In this document: piece by piece, positions 6,895 through 14,721 of the stretch
Layout of the letters: each line of letters opens with the position of its first letter
How positions within the stretch are numbered: the first letter of the stretch is position 1
Assembly: GCF_019127135.1 (NCBI RefSeq)
Contig: NZ_JAHOEA010000069.1
Location: 1 to 15,149 of the forward strand
Direction of reading: 5' to 3'
DNA: 15,149 nucleotides
DNA from: Segatella copri
GTDB lineage: Bacteria; Bacteroidota; Bacteroidia; Bacteroidales; Bacteroidaceae
The notes under the pieces: generated by a model
What the model saw: only the letters and a program-made list of their open reading frames with translations
Database searches by the model: none
Told to the model about the DNA's origin: nothing
Made by a program: the position numbers and the translations under genes

Positions 6895-8850
6895 TTAAAG
6901 AAGTGCGAGCAGGCACAATGTCAATGCTACGGTACCGGTGAGGAACCAGATAGCATAGCTGCGAACATCACCACTCTGCCATGGGCGGATGGTTTCACCT
7001 GCCTCCTGTGTACCCCAAGCCATGAAGTTGAAGGTACCATCGATAACGCGACGGTCGAACCATGCGATTGGCTTTGAGAACAGACCGAAGACAATCTTGT
7101 GGGTGAAGAACTGCCAAGCATCGTCGATATAGAAACGGTTTAAGGCTGCCTTGTGCAACTTAGGCATCTTCTTAGCCAAAGCGTCTGCCAATGGAGTCTT
7201 CTTAGGAGCATACATGTAAGTAGCCAGACCGATACCGATGATAGCAACGATAACAGAGGTTGTTGCCACACTCATGTCGATATGGATATCGTAGCTCTGA
7301 CCTGTAGCAGATACGAAGTGACCGAATGGAATCAAACCACAAAGGCAAGAGACGATGGCGAGGAATACCAATGGACCCCACATCACGAAAGGAACCTCCT
7401 GTGGCTTGCGACGGTTCTCAGGATCAAGCTCATAGTAGCTCTGTCCCCAGAAGATAACGTAGTAGAGACGGAACATGTAGAATGCTGTCATACCGGCAAC
7501 CACTGTCATGAACCAGCCCATGAATGGAGAGAACTGGAAGCAAGCTGAGATAATCTCATCCTTTGACCAGAAACCTGCGAATGGAGGAATACCTGCAATC
7601 GCCAAGCAACCGATGAGGAAGCAGATGTTGGTAATAGGCATGTACTTGTGCAAACCGCCCATGTAATCCTTGAAGTTGCTGCCGATGATGACGATGATGG
7701 CACCAGAGCAGAGGAAGAGCAATGCCTTGAACATAGCGTGGGTAAACAGGTGGAAGATACCAGCCATGTAACCCAAACCACCATGGTGGTTATCTACTGC
7801 GAAGCAAACACCGAGCGCTACGAGCATGTAGGCAATCTGAGAGATAGTAGAGAAAGCCAGACCACGCTTGATATCACGCTGGCAGCAAGCTACGGCTGCT
7901 GCATAGAATGCGGTGAAGGCTGCAATATAAGCTACATAGTGCAATGTCTCAGGAGCATACTGTACCCAGATTGGGAAGAGGCTGGCTACCTGATATACAC
8001 CGGCTACAACCATGGTAGCGGCGTGGATCAACGCAGAAACAGGAGTTGGACCCTCCATCGCATCTGGCAACCAGATGTGCAATGGGAACATCGCACTCTT
8101 ACCGGCACCACCGATGAACATGAGGAACAATGCTGTTGGCATTACCCAAGCTGCACCTGCCAAAGCAGAGTTGAGCTCTGGCTGAGCATTCAAGTCGTAG
8201 TTGAAGGTTCCTACATAGAAGCTGTAGAACAGGATACCGATGAGGAAGAAGAGGTCAGCGAAACGGGTTACGATGAACGCCTTCTTGCTGGCATGTACTG
8301 CAGCATGCTTTGGATAGTAGAAACCGATGAGCAGGTATGAGCAGACACCCACCAACTCCCAGAACAGATACATCTGGAAGATGTTGGTAGCTACTACCAG
8401 GCCCAACATTGACATGGTGAAGAGGCTCAGGTAAGCGTAGAAACGCTGCATACCCTTCTCATATTCCTCAACCTTGTAGTTCTCATCACGCTCTGCCATA
8501 TAGCCGAAGCTGTAGATGTGAACCATGAAGCTGACGGTGGTAATCACGATGAGCATCAATACGGAGATTGGGCTCAGACGGAAACCGATGTTGAAGGTGA
8601 GCAACTCAGTAAACTTCAACCATGTGAAATTAAATACGGTAACAGTTGGGTACATACCTGTTGAGGCATCACGACCCACTGCAAAGAAGTACTCGTATGC
8701 TGTATAGACAGACATCGCGAATACACAGCCCATCAATACGGTACCGATGAGTGCTGCTACCGGTCTTTTCATCTTCATACCCACAAGTCCCAGAACCAGG
8801 AAGCTCAGGAATGGCAGAAGAAGTATCAAAAATGCATAATTGTATTCCAT
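6895..8850 (-). CDS. nuoL: NADH-quinone oxidoreductase subunit L
   Basis: This is the distal antiporter-like subunit of complex I, carrying the long lateral helix in known structures. It has 651 residues and about 16 membrane helices, within the usual NuoL range. The charged residues are in place: E165 (LFWELVGVCSYLLIG, TM5), K251 (GGAGKSAMFPLHIW, TM7), H276 (ALIHAATM, TM8), K375 (THAMFKALLF) and K430 (GIPPFAGFWSKDEI, TM12). The long C-terminal amphipathic region (about 540-640, rich in Lys, Trp and Phe) fits the lateral helix, and a final hydrophobic segment ends ...LCLLALL. The ATG lies 6 nt after the nuoK stop codon, with a weak AAAAGA upstream. Confidence 0.98.
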   Translation of the reverse strand: MEYNYAFLILLLPFLSFLVLGLVGMKMKRPVAALIGTVLMGCVFAMSVYTAYEYFFAVGRDASTGMYPTVTVFNFTWLKFTELLTFNIGFRLSPISVLMLIVITTVSFMVHIYSFGYMAERDENYKVEEYEKGMQRFYAYLSLFTMSMLGLVVATNIFQMYLFWELVGVCSYLLIGFYYPKHAAVHASKKAFIVTRFADLFFLIGILFYSFYVGTFNYDLNAQPELNSALAGAAWVMPTALFLMFIGGAGKSAMFPLHIWLPDAMEGPTPVSALIHAATMVVAGVYQVASLFPIWVQYAPETLHYVAYIAAFTAFYAAAVACCQRDIKRGLAFSTISQIAYMLVALGVCFAVDNHHGGLGYMAGIFHLFTHAMFKALLFLCSGAIIVIIGSNFKDYMGGLHKYMPITNICFLIGCLAIAGIPPFAGFWSKDEIISACFQFSPFMGWFMTVVAGMTAFYMFRLYYVIFWGQSYYELDPENRRKPQEVPFVMWGPLVFLAIVSCLCGLIPFGHFVSATGQSYDIHIDMSVATTSVIVAIIGIGLATYMYAPKKTPLADALAKKMPKLHKAALNRFYIDDAWQFFTHKIVFGLFSKPIAWFDRRVIDGTFNFMAWGTQEAGETIRPWQSGDVRSYAIWFLTGTVALTLCLLALL

Positions 8851-8856
8851 TGTCTT

Positions 8857-9165
8857 TTAGAATTTCATGTTTTCAATACTGTTCACCTGGTCACTGTGAT
8901 AGTTGCGGTAAACGTTGATAATAATAGCGAGCGCTACGGCTGTCTCGGCTGCTGCTACTCCGATAGAGAACAATGTGAAGAAGAAACCTTCTAACTGTCC
9001 TGGGAAGAGGATGCGGTTGAACACAGCGAAGTTCAGGTCGGCTGCATTCAATACAAGCTCGATGGAGATGAGCATGGCAACGAGGTTACGGCGTGTACAG
9101 AAGCCATAGACTCCGATGAAGAACAAGAGTGCTGAGAGCACGAAGAAATATTGTACTGGAATCAT
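8857..9165 (-). CDS. nuoK: NADH-quinone oxidoreductase subunit K
   Basis: This 102-residue subunit has three membrane helices. The two buried glutamates needed for proton translocation are present: E36 (LISIELVLNAADLNF) and E74 (GVAAAETAVALAI). Its ATG overlaps the nuoJ stop by 4 nt (ATGA), implying translational coupling. AAAGGAGG 7 nt upstream, within the nuoJ 3' end, is the strongest ribosome binding site in the operon. Confidence 0.97.
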   Translation of the reverse strand: MIPVQYFFVLSALLFFIGVYGFCTRRNLVAMLISIELVLNAADLNFAVFNRILFPGQLEGFFFTLFSIGVAAAETAVALAIIINVYRNYHSDQVNSIENMKF

Positions 9166-9689
9166 TTCTTATCCTCCTTTCTTGCGATTAAGATACCACC
9201 GATGATACATGCCAACAGGAATACAGAGATAAACTCGAATGGCAATACATAGCCATACTTGTCAGCACCTACCAGTGCAGAACCTACCTGATCCATTGGC
9301 ACCTCGGTGTCGGCTACGGTTGCAGCCATATCAATAAAGTGATTCTTCAACACGATGACTGCCAAGGTTACAAAACCAACGAGGCAGACGAGTGCGCGAC
9401 CTACAACCTTGCTACCCTTGACATGCTCCAAAAGACCCTGGAGGGTACGCTTTGAAACCAACTGGATAGCGAAGACATAAAGCATGGTGATACCACCGGC
9501 ATATACAGAAATCTGAGCTGCACCCAGATAAGTATAGTCGAGCAGGAAGAACATGCCTGCTACACCGAAGAGCACGAACAACAGGAAGGTTGCCGCACGC
9601 ATGATGCGCTTGGTGAACACGCACATGATGGCTGAGCCAAGGATGACTACTGCCAAGATGACGAACATAAATATATTTGCTGTTATCAT
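9162..9689 (-). CDS. nuoJ: NADH-quinone oxidoreductase subunit J
   Basis: This 175-residue membrane subunit has five predicted helices. The conserved third helix, GAAQISVYAGGITMLYVFAI (56-75), includes the Tyr/Gly region where the pi-bulge hinge of complex I forms. The C-terminal helix has the expected ISVFLLACIIGGILIARK. A GGAGG straddling the nuoI stop lies 10 nt before its ATG. It overlaps nuoK by 4 nt. Confidence 0.96.
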   Translation of the reverse strand: MITANIFMFVILAVVILGSAIMCVFTKRIMRAATFLLFVLFGVAGMFFLLDYTYLGAAQISVYAGGITMLYVFAIQLVSKRTLQGLLEHVKGSKVVGRALVCLVGFVTLAVIVLKNHFIDMAATVADTEVPMDQVGSALVGADKYGYVLPFEFISVFLLACIIGGILIARKEDKK

Positions 9690-9704
9690 TGTCTAAAGTC
9701 CTCC

Positions 9705-10235
9705 TTACTTAGTCTTGGTGTTAAACTTACCGATTTCCAATGGGGCACCACCCTCGATGAGGTTAGGAAGGCTTCCGCCCTTATAAACCTCCTTGTCAAG
9801 GTGCATCACCAACTTGTTGCGGTCGAAGACTGCATTCTCGAAATCGTTGACAAACTTGATTGCACCGAAGTTACATGCGTTGACACAGAGCTCGCAGAAC
9901 ATGCAGTCGCCCAAGTCGTACTGGTAATCTACCAGCTTGCGCTTCTTCTTGCCTGTCTCTGGGTCCTCCACCATCTCGGTTACAATCTTGATGGTATCGT
10001 TAGGGCATGACTTCTCACACAATGTACAACCCACACACTTGTAAGCCTCGTTCTCATCACGAACGAAGACCAGGCGACCACGGAAACGTGGAGATACGTG
10101 GAGTGTAGTCTTGCGGTTCTCAGGATACTGCTCTGTGCTCTTTGGTGTGAAGTACTCCTTCATGGTAGTCTTCATACCGATAGCGAGGGTCTTCAAACCC
10201 GCTGCAATACCGCCGAAATATGAATTGTTAGACAT
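9705..10235 (-). CDS. nuoI: NADH-quinone oxidoreductase subunit I (2x[4Fe-4S])
   Basis: This peripheral-arm subunit carries clusters N6a and N6b and passes electrons toward NuoB. Its 176 residues contain two ferredoxin motifs: C67-x2-C70-x2-C73-x3-C77-P, and C111-x2-C114-x2-C117-x3-C121. In the second, the residue after the last Cys is Asn (ACNFGAI) instead of the usual Pro; all eight ligands are kept. Residues 92-102 insert a Lys/Arg-rich loop (PETGKKKRKLV) between the motifs. The N-terminus has the amphipathic helix that contacts NuoH. With NuoE, NuoF and NuoG absent, this subunit and NuoCD are the likely entry point for electrons from an external donor. It starts 34 nt after nuoH in an AT-rich gap with a weak AAGAAAG. 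Confidence 0.97.
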   Translation of the reverse strand: MSNNSYFGGIAAGLKTLAIGMKTTMKEYFTPKSTEQYPENRKTTLHVSPRFRGRLVFVRDENEAYKCVGCTLCEKSCPNDTIKIVTEMVEDPETGKKKRKLVDYQYDLGDCMFCELCVNACNFGAIKFVNDFENAVFDRNKLVMHLDKEVYKGGSLPNLIEGGAPLEIGKFNTKTK

Positions 10236-10269
10236 ACTTTCTTATTATTATAATAATGTGTATTAAAGA

Positions 10270-11355
10270 TTATCCGTGGAATCCGAATGCTACGCATACT
10301 GTCATCAAAATCAGGATGACCAGTGACAATGGCATCAGATACTTCCACTCCAACTTCAGAATCTGGTCGATACGCAGACGTGGGAATGTCCAACGTACCC
10401 ACATCAGGAGCCAAACCACAGCAAAGGTCTTACCGAAGAACCAGATGAAACCAGGAATAAGGTTCATCAGATTGTCGAAGCCCTCGATACCGATGTTCAA
10501 TGGCGCCCAACCACCGAGGAATACGGTAGAAGCGATACCAGAAATCACGAAGAGGTTGAGGTACTCTGCCAGGTAGTAGAAGCCGAAGCCCATACCTGAA
10601 TACTCAGTGTGGTAACCTGCGGTCAACTCACTCTCAGCCTCAGCCAAGTCGAAAGGACCACGGTTAGCCTCAGCATTACCTGCTACGAGGAATACCAAGA
10701 AAGCCAGGATAGCTGGCACATGACCCTTGATAATCAACCAGTTCCAAGCACCAGTCTGTGCCTCTACGATACCGCTTACCTGCATGGTGCCGGTAAGAAC
10801 GACTGCAGAAATCAGACAGAGACCGAGAGACATCTCGTAAGAAATCATCTGTACGGCACCACGCATGGCAGATACCACAGAGTACTTGTTGTTAGATGCC
10901 CAACCTGCGAGGAACACACCCAGCACGCCGATAGAACTTACGGCTGTGATGAGGAATACACCTACGTTGAAGTCAAGAATATGTGCTCCCTTGTTCCATG
11001 GAAGGAAAGAGAAAGTACCTACAGAGGCAATGATCACGAGGAATGGTGCCATGTAGTAGAGCAGCTTGTCGGCTCTATCCACGGCGAAGATCTCCTTGAT
11101 CAACATCTTGAGCACGTCGGCAAATACCTGGAAGATACCCCAAGGACCTACACGCATAGGGCCAAGACGGCACTGGAAGTAGGCACACACCTTACGCTCC
11201 ATGAAGATAAGTACGATAGCGATGAGGGCGTATGCTGCCAAAATACAGATACCCACGAGCACGCACTCAATCAGAATCGACAGGAAGTCGCCCAGACCCA
11301 AGGTCTGGCGAAGCAGATTGTCGATGAATGTTGTTACTATACTAAAATCAAACAT
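10270..11355 (-). CDS. nuoH: NADH-quinone oxidoreductase subunit H
   Basis: This subunit links the peripheral and membrane arms and forms most of the quinone-binding channel. It has 361 residues and about eight or nine membrane helices. The conserved cytoplasmic loops are present: MERKVCAYFQCRLGP (52-66), AMRGAVQMISYE (163-174), the acidic NRGPFDLAEAESEL (231-244) and the C-terminal MWVRWTFPRLRIDQ. Its ATG is only 2 nt after the nuoCD stop, so translation probably re-initiates there; no Shine-Dalgarno is visible. Confidence 0.98.
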   Translation of the reverse strand: MFDFSIVTTFIDNLLRQTLGLGDFLSILIECVLVGICILAAYALIAIVLIFMERKVCAYFQCRLGPMRVGPWGIFQVFADVLKMLIKEIFAVDRADKLLYYMAPFLVIIASVGTFSFLPWNKGAHILDFNVGVFLITAVSSIGVLGVFLAGWASNNKYSVVSAMRGAVQMISYEMSLGLCLISAVVLTGTMQVSGIVEAQTGAWNWLIIKGHVPAILAFLVFLVAGNAEANRGPFDLAEAESELTAGYHTEYSGMGFGFYYLAEYLNLFVISGIASTVFLGGWAPLNIGIEGFDNLMNLIPGFIWFFGKTFAVVWLLMWVRWTFPRLRIDQILKLEWKYLMPLSLVILILMTVCVAFGFHG

Positions 11356-11357
11356 AA

Positions 11358-12929
11358 TTATCTATCAATATCAGGGATTACGAAATCGATTGCTGCACCT
11401 GTAGTGATGAGGTCGGCGATCTTCTGACCACGGAGCATTGGATCCAAGGCTCCTGTGAGTGAGAGACCCATCGGACGCATCTTCATACGGTATGGACTCT
11501 TGTCACCCTTTGAGTCGAGATATACACCAAACTCGCCGCTGGCACCCTCTACAGAGAAGTACCACTGTCCCTCTGGAACCTTGATGATTGGCTTCTGCTT
11601 GATGTAGTACTCACCCTCTGGAATGTTGTCAATCAACTGCTCGATGATGTCCAAGCTCTGGTACAACTCCTGGATGTGTACATAGTAACGATCCATTGAA
11701 TCGCAACCGGTAAGGGTGATTTCCTTCCACTCTACCTTGTCGTACATATCGTATGGATGACGCTTGCGGGTATCGTTCTTCCAACCTGATGCACGACCGG
11801 CAGGACCGGTTACGGCATAGTTGATACAATCCTCAAGGTTCATTGGACCTACACCTTCGAGACGATTGTGAGTAATCACGTTGTCACCGAATACGTCGAG
11901 GTATTCCTGAATCATCGGACGGAGATACTTGCAGAGGGTCTTCACATTCTGAACGAAGTTAGGGTCGATATCTGCCTGCAGACCACCGATACGGTAGTAG
12001 TTCTGGATCAGACGGCCACCGGTTGTCTCCTCCATCACGTTCAATACGTGCTCACGGTCGCGCATACAGTAAAGGAATGCAGTCAAGGCACCCAAGTCCT
12101 GTGCGGTACAGCCGAGGTACAACAAGTGTGAATCGATACGCTGCAACTCATCCATGATGGTACGGATGTAGCGGATGCGGTCTGAGAGTTCGATACCCAT
12201 CGCCTCCTCGATAACGCCTACCAACGCGTGGCGGTGCATCATCGCAGAAAGATAGTTCAGACGGTCGGTCAATGCCAATGTCTGAGGATAGGTCATATTC
12301 TCCCACATCTTCTCGATACCACGGTGAATATAACCGAGGTGTGGATAGATGCGCTTCACAGTCTCACCATCAATAACAGTCTGCAATCGGAGCACACCGT
12401 GGGTAGATGGGTGGTTAGGACCGATGTTGACAACATAGTCGTTTTCATCAAAGCGACGCTTCTCTGTAGCAACGAGATGGCCATCTTCGCTCAAGGAATA
12501 CTCCATGGTGAAGTCATCCTCTGGCTCATCAGTACAAGGGAACTTGTTTGCCTCAGGACTCATATCGAAGTCCTTGCGCAATGGATAGCCCTGGAAATCG
12601 GTACGGAGGAAGAGACGACGCATGTCTGGGTGACCCAGGAACTTGATGCCGACGAAATCGAATACCTCACGCTCCAGAAGGTCAGCTACCTTCCAAAGGT
12701 TAATTACTGTAGGAATTACATCACTGCCATCCACCTTCTTGGCGATGGTCTTTACTGAGCAGCGCTCGTTGGTCTGAGTATTCTCGAGAATATAGATACA
12801 TCCGAGACCTTCCTCACCGAAGTCTTCACCGATGATGGTAACAAGGTAGTCGAAATGCTTCTCGTTCTTCAACTTCGCCATTTCAGAAGCGAAATTATCA
12901 AAACTCAATTCAATATTATTCAGTTTCAT
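11358..12929 (-). CDS. nuoCD: NADH-quinone oxidoreductase fused subunits C and D
   Basis: This 523-residue fusion covers the 30-kDa (NuoC) and 49-kDa (NuoD) subunits, as in E. coli but shorter. The NuoC part (about 1-135) is compact and ends in EREVFDFVGIKFLGHPDMRR (86-105) and GYPLRKDF. The NuoD part begins near 160 with VVNIGPNHPSTHGVLRL (166-182). H177 (in HPSTHG) and Y226 (TDRLNYLSAM) match the quinone-head ligands known from Thermus Nqo4 (His38 and Tyr87). The C-terminus has the usual DPMLRGQKIADLITT and ends DIDR. NiFe-hydrogenase cysteine ligands are not retained, so it is a complex I subunit and not a hydrogenase. The gene lies 19 nt after nuoB and 2 nt before nuoH. Confidence 0.98.
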   Translation of the reverse strand: MKLNNIELSFDNFASEMAKLKNEKHFDYLVTIIGEDFGEEGLGCIYILENTQTNERCSVKTIAKKVDGSDVIPTVINLWKVADLLEREVFDFVGIKFLGHPDMRRLFLRTDFQGYPLRKDFDMSPEANKFPCTDEPEDDFTMEYSLSEDGHLVATEKRRFDENDYVVNIGPNHPSTHGVLRLQTVIDGETVKRIYPHLGYIHRGIEKMWENMTYPQTLALTDRLNYLSAMMHRHALVGVIEEAMGIELSDRIRYIRTIMDELQRIDSHLLYLGCTAQDLGALTAFLYCMRDREHVLNVMEETTGGRLIQNYYRIGGLQADIDPNFVQNVKTLCKYLRPMIQEYLDVFGDNVITHNRLEGVGPMNLEDCINYAVTGPAGRASGWKNDTRKRHPYDMYDKVEWKEITLTGCDSMDRYYVHIQELYQSLDIIEQLIDNIPEGEYYIKQKPIIKVPEGQWYFSVEGASGEFGVYLDSKGDKSPYRMKMRPMGLSLTGALDPMLRGQKIADLITTGAAIDFVIPDIDR

Positions 12930-12948
12930 GTTCTTATACCTTATTATA

Positions 12949-13674
12949 TTAATCAGTTAGACCTTTCTGAGGGTCGAAATCCTCAGGTACTTCAGTTACG
13001 ATGATAGGCTCCTTGTGTCCGAGCTTCTCGCTGTCAGAGAGATTCTCGTTGCTCAAGCCGCGAAGACCACCCTTGTTCATAGAGAGTTCCTTCTCATCCT
13101 GAGTCATCTTGTGGTTAGCACCACCGAAGAATTTCTCAACCTTTACCTTACGCTGCAACTGCATCATACCGTAAAGGATAGCCTCAGGGCGTGGAGGACA
13201 TCCAGGGATGTAAACATCCACAGGAACCAACTCGCTGATACCACGAACCACATTGTAGCTCTTCTTGAACGGACCGCCAGAGATGGCGCATCCACCTACA
13301 GCTACCACATACTTAGGCTCAGCCATTTCATCGTACAAACGCTTGAATACAGGTGCCATCTTATTGGTAATAGTACCGGCACACATGATCAAGTCAGCCT
13401 GACGTGGAGAGTTACGGGTTACCTCGAAACCGAAACGGGAGAAGTCGTAACGTGCACAACCTACAGCCATGAACTCGATACCACAGCAAGAGGTACCGAA
13501 GGTCAAAGACCAGAGTGAGTTACTGCGTCCCCAGTTGATGGCAGCATCAAGGGAACCGACTACCACATTCGCACCACCCTCATTGAGCTCCTGCGCAATC
13601 TTTTCGAGGGTGTCATTGTCCTTAAACTCGTCGTAAGGAATACTCTTGATAGAGGCTCTTTTGTTTACTTCCAT
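12949..13674 (-). CDS. nuoB: NADH-quinone oxidoreductase subunit B (cluster N2)
   Basis: This subunit holds cluster N2, the last Fe-S cluster before quinone. The ligands are the tandem pair C63-C64 (TSCCGIEFM), C129 (GGCAISGGPF) and C159 (IPGCPPRPE). The product is 241 residues; after the conserved core, which ends near 180, there is a tail of about 60 charged residues (roughly 181-241) with no Fe-S motif. The ATG at 13672-13674 is chosen over an upstream TTG at 13693-13695 because AAAGGAG lies 7 nt before it. It overlaps the nuoA 3' end by 10 nt, so the two are probably coupled. Confidence 0.97.
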   Translation of the reverse strand: MEVNKRASIKSIPYDEFKDNDTLEKIAQELNEGGANVVVGSLDAAINWGRSNSLWSLTFGTSCCGIEFMAVGCARYDFSRFGFEVTRNSPRQADLIMCAGTITNKMAPVFKRLYDEMAEPKYVVAVGGCAISGGPFKKSYNVVRGISELVPVDVYIPGCPPRPEAILYGMMQLQRKVKVEKFFGGANHKMTQDEKELSMNKGGLRGLSNENLSDSEKLGHKEPIIVTEVPEDFDPQKGLTD

Positions 13675-14015
13675 TCCAATGCTCCTTTCCGCCAAGCGTA
13701 TGCAAGGCCAAATACCAATACCAACAGGAAGAACCCGATGCTCACGAGAGCCATAGATCCAAACTGCTTAACTACGACTGCCCATGGGTAAAGCAATACT
13801 GTCTCGATGTCAAACATCAGGAAAAGGATGGCGAAGAGGTAGTAGCCGATGTGTGATGGCAACCATGAGCTGCCACGAGTCGGAATACCGCACTCAAAAG
13901 GTTCACCCTTTACCGGATTGTATGAACGAGGACCGATCAACTTCGCGATGACATAAGCAGCCACCACCAAGGTTACAGCCGTCAGCAAAACGGTGATAAA
14001 TAGTGTAAAGTTCAT
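13665..14015 (-). CDS. nuoA: NADH-quinone oxidoreductase subunit A
   Basis: This 116-residue subunit has three membrane helices. The conserved loop FECGIP (40-45, Cys at 42) and the second-helix motif ILFLMFDIETVLLYPWA, with acidic D69 and E71, identify it; both acidic residues are conserved in the family. It is the first gene of the operon, about 38 nt after the predicted transcription start. The leader is AT-rich without a Shine-Dalgarno, which is common in Bacteroidota. No nuoE, nuoF or nuoG reading frame lies upstream in this window. Confidence 0.97.
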   Translation of the reverse strand: MNFTLFITVLLTAVTLVVAAYVIAKLIGPRSYNPVKGEPFECGIPTRGSSWLPSHIGYYLFAILFLMFDIETVLLYPWAVVVKQFGSMALVSIGFFLLVLVFGLAYAWRKGALEWK

Positions 14016-14059
14016 AAATTTTTTATAACGTTATTTTATATAAATGCTTCTAAGCGGGT

Positions 14060-14091
14060 GCAAAGGTAACACTTTTTTCTGAAAGAGCACA
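14060..14091 (-). promoter_or_regulatory. Promoter of the nuo operon
   Basis: On the minus strand, TACCTTTGC (14068-14060) exactly matches the TAnnTTTGC -7 element. A degenerate -33 box, TGTG (14091-14088), sits 19 nt upstream. The start site is predicted near 14053, giving a leader of about 38 nt. The identical TACCTTTGC core drives DUF4250-yitT. No regulator operator is obvious. Confidence 0.8.
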
Positions 14092-14253
14092 TTTTTTTAT
14101 GGTTTAATTTGCGTTCAAAGTAAAAAAATACAAAAAACTGCCTGCCTCACCAGTCAACAGACAGTATTAACGAAGGTTCGGAAACAGCTAAAACGAGCGT
14201 ATTTTGTAGCAAAAAGGAACAGAACAGTAGGAATTTTTACCCAAAAATTCATC

Positions 14254-14442
14254 CGCTTCGCCATTGCTTCTGGCGCGACTTCCATCGCCTCTCCTACCCT
14301 GCATAAGAAGGATGAGAAAGAGATGATCTATAATCTCAATGGCCAGCAAGTAGATAAGACCTCTGCCCAAGGCGGCATCTTCATCTCCCGCCAGAAAGGT
14401 AAGTTCTATAAAGCTCCCGGCTCTTCCGGAGGAAGGAGATAG
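14254..14442 (+). pseudogene. Decayed C-terminal fragment of a probable secreted/surface protein
   Basis: One plus-strand frame, ending at TAG 14440-14442, reads SPTLHKKDEKEMIYNLNGQQV and then GGIFISRQKGKFYK. The pattern IY(N/D)LNGQ(R/Q)V followed by a G(I/V)(Y/F)I...GK(K/F) strand resembles the C-terminal tail of secreted Bacteroidota proteins, including sorting-domain-like ends. The frame stays open further upstream, but no start codon, ribosome binding site or recognisable domain precedes it. The last residues (APGSSGGRR) look out of pattern, as after a frameshift. It is probably the remnant of a lost gene. The rest of 14092-14253 shows nothing I recognise. Confidence 0.5.
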
Positions 14443-14450
14443 TTCTACTG

Positions 14451-14714
14451 GCGTATTCAGATGTTTGAATAAGCAGAAGATTATGATTGAATAAGCGTAT
14501 TCAGATGTTTGAATAAGCAAAAGAATAAGATTGAATAAGCAAAAGGAGACGTTTCTTTGGGTTCAAAGAGACGTCTCTTTTAGTTTTAGGAGACTGCTTC
14601 TTGAGTTCAAGGAGACTGCTTCTTGAAGATTACCACTAGGCTCAGCAGACCTGCTGAGCCTAGTCAGCAGCTCTGCCGACTGCAGTCAGCAGGTCTGCTG
14701 AGCCTAGTGACAAC
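14451..14714. repeat. Array of twelve 22-bp units in three 88-bp sequence blocks
   Basis: The sequence can be cut into twelve consecutive 22-bp units with no gaps. Block A (14451-14538, four units) shares TTGAATAAGC, recurring at 14465, 14487, 14509 and 14531. Block B (14539-14626) shares GGAGAC at the same place in the unit; its last two units are nearly identical. Block C (14627-14714) shares AGTCAGCAG and CTGCTGAGCCTAG. The blocks do not resemble each other, but the period does not slip at their borders. Every block contains inverted repeats: TATTCA-N6-TGAATA, AAAGAGACGTCTCTTT, CTTGAGTTCAAG, and ACTAGGCTCAGCAG with its complement. Their centres all lie on a common 11-bp grid. It has no CRISPR-like spacers and codes for nothing recognisable. 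Confidence 0.85.
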
Positions 14715-14721
14715 ACCTTTT

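Noticed and set aside
7648..8340. Plus-strand open frame (230 codons) opposite nuoL
   Set aside because: It is a shadow of nuoL codon usage, with a composition unlike a folded protein and no promoter or start signal.
10609..11427. Long plus-strand open frame (272 codons) opposite nuoH
   Set aside because: It is antisense to conserved nuoH, rich in His, Thr, Glu and Cys as expected of a shadow frame, and has no ribosome binding site or recognised domain.
13675..13695. Upstream TTG start for nuoB (adds 7 residues)
   Set aside because: The AAAGGAG site is positioned for the ATG at 13672-13674 and would lie inside the extended coding sequence.
14188..14520. Minus-strand open frame of 110 codons
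   Set aside because: It lies opposite the better supported plus-strand C-terminal fragment and begins inside the 22-bp repeats.
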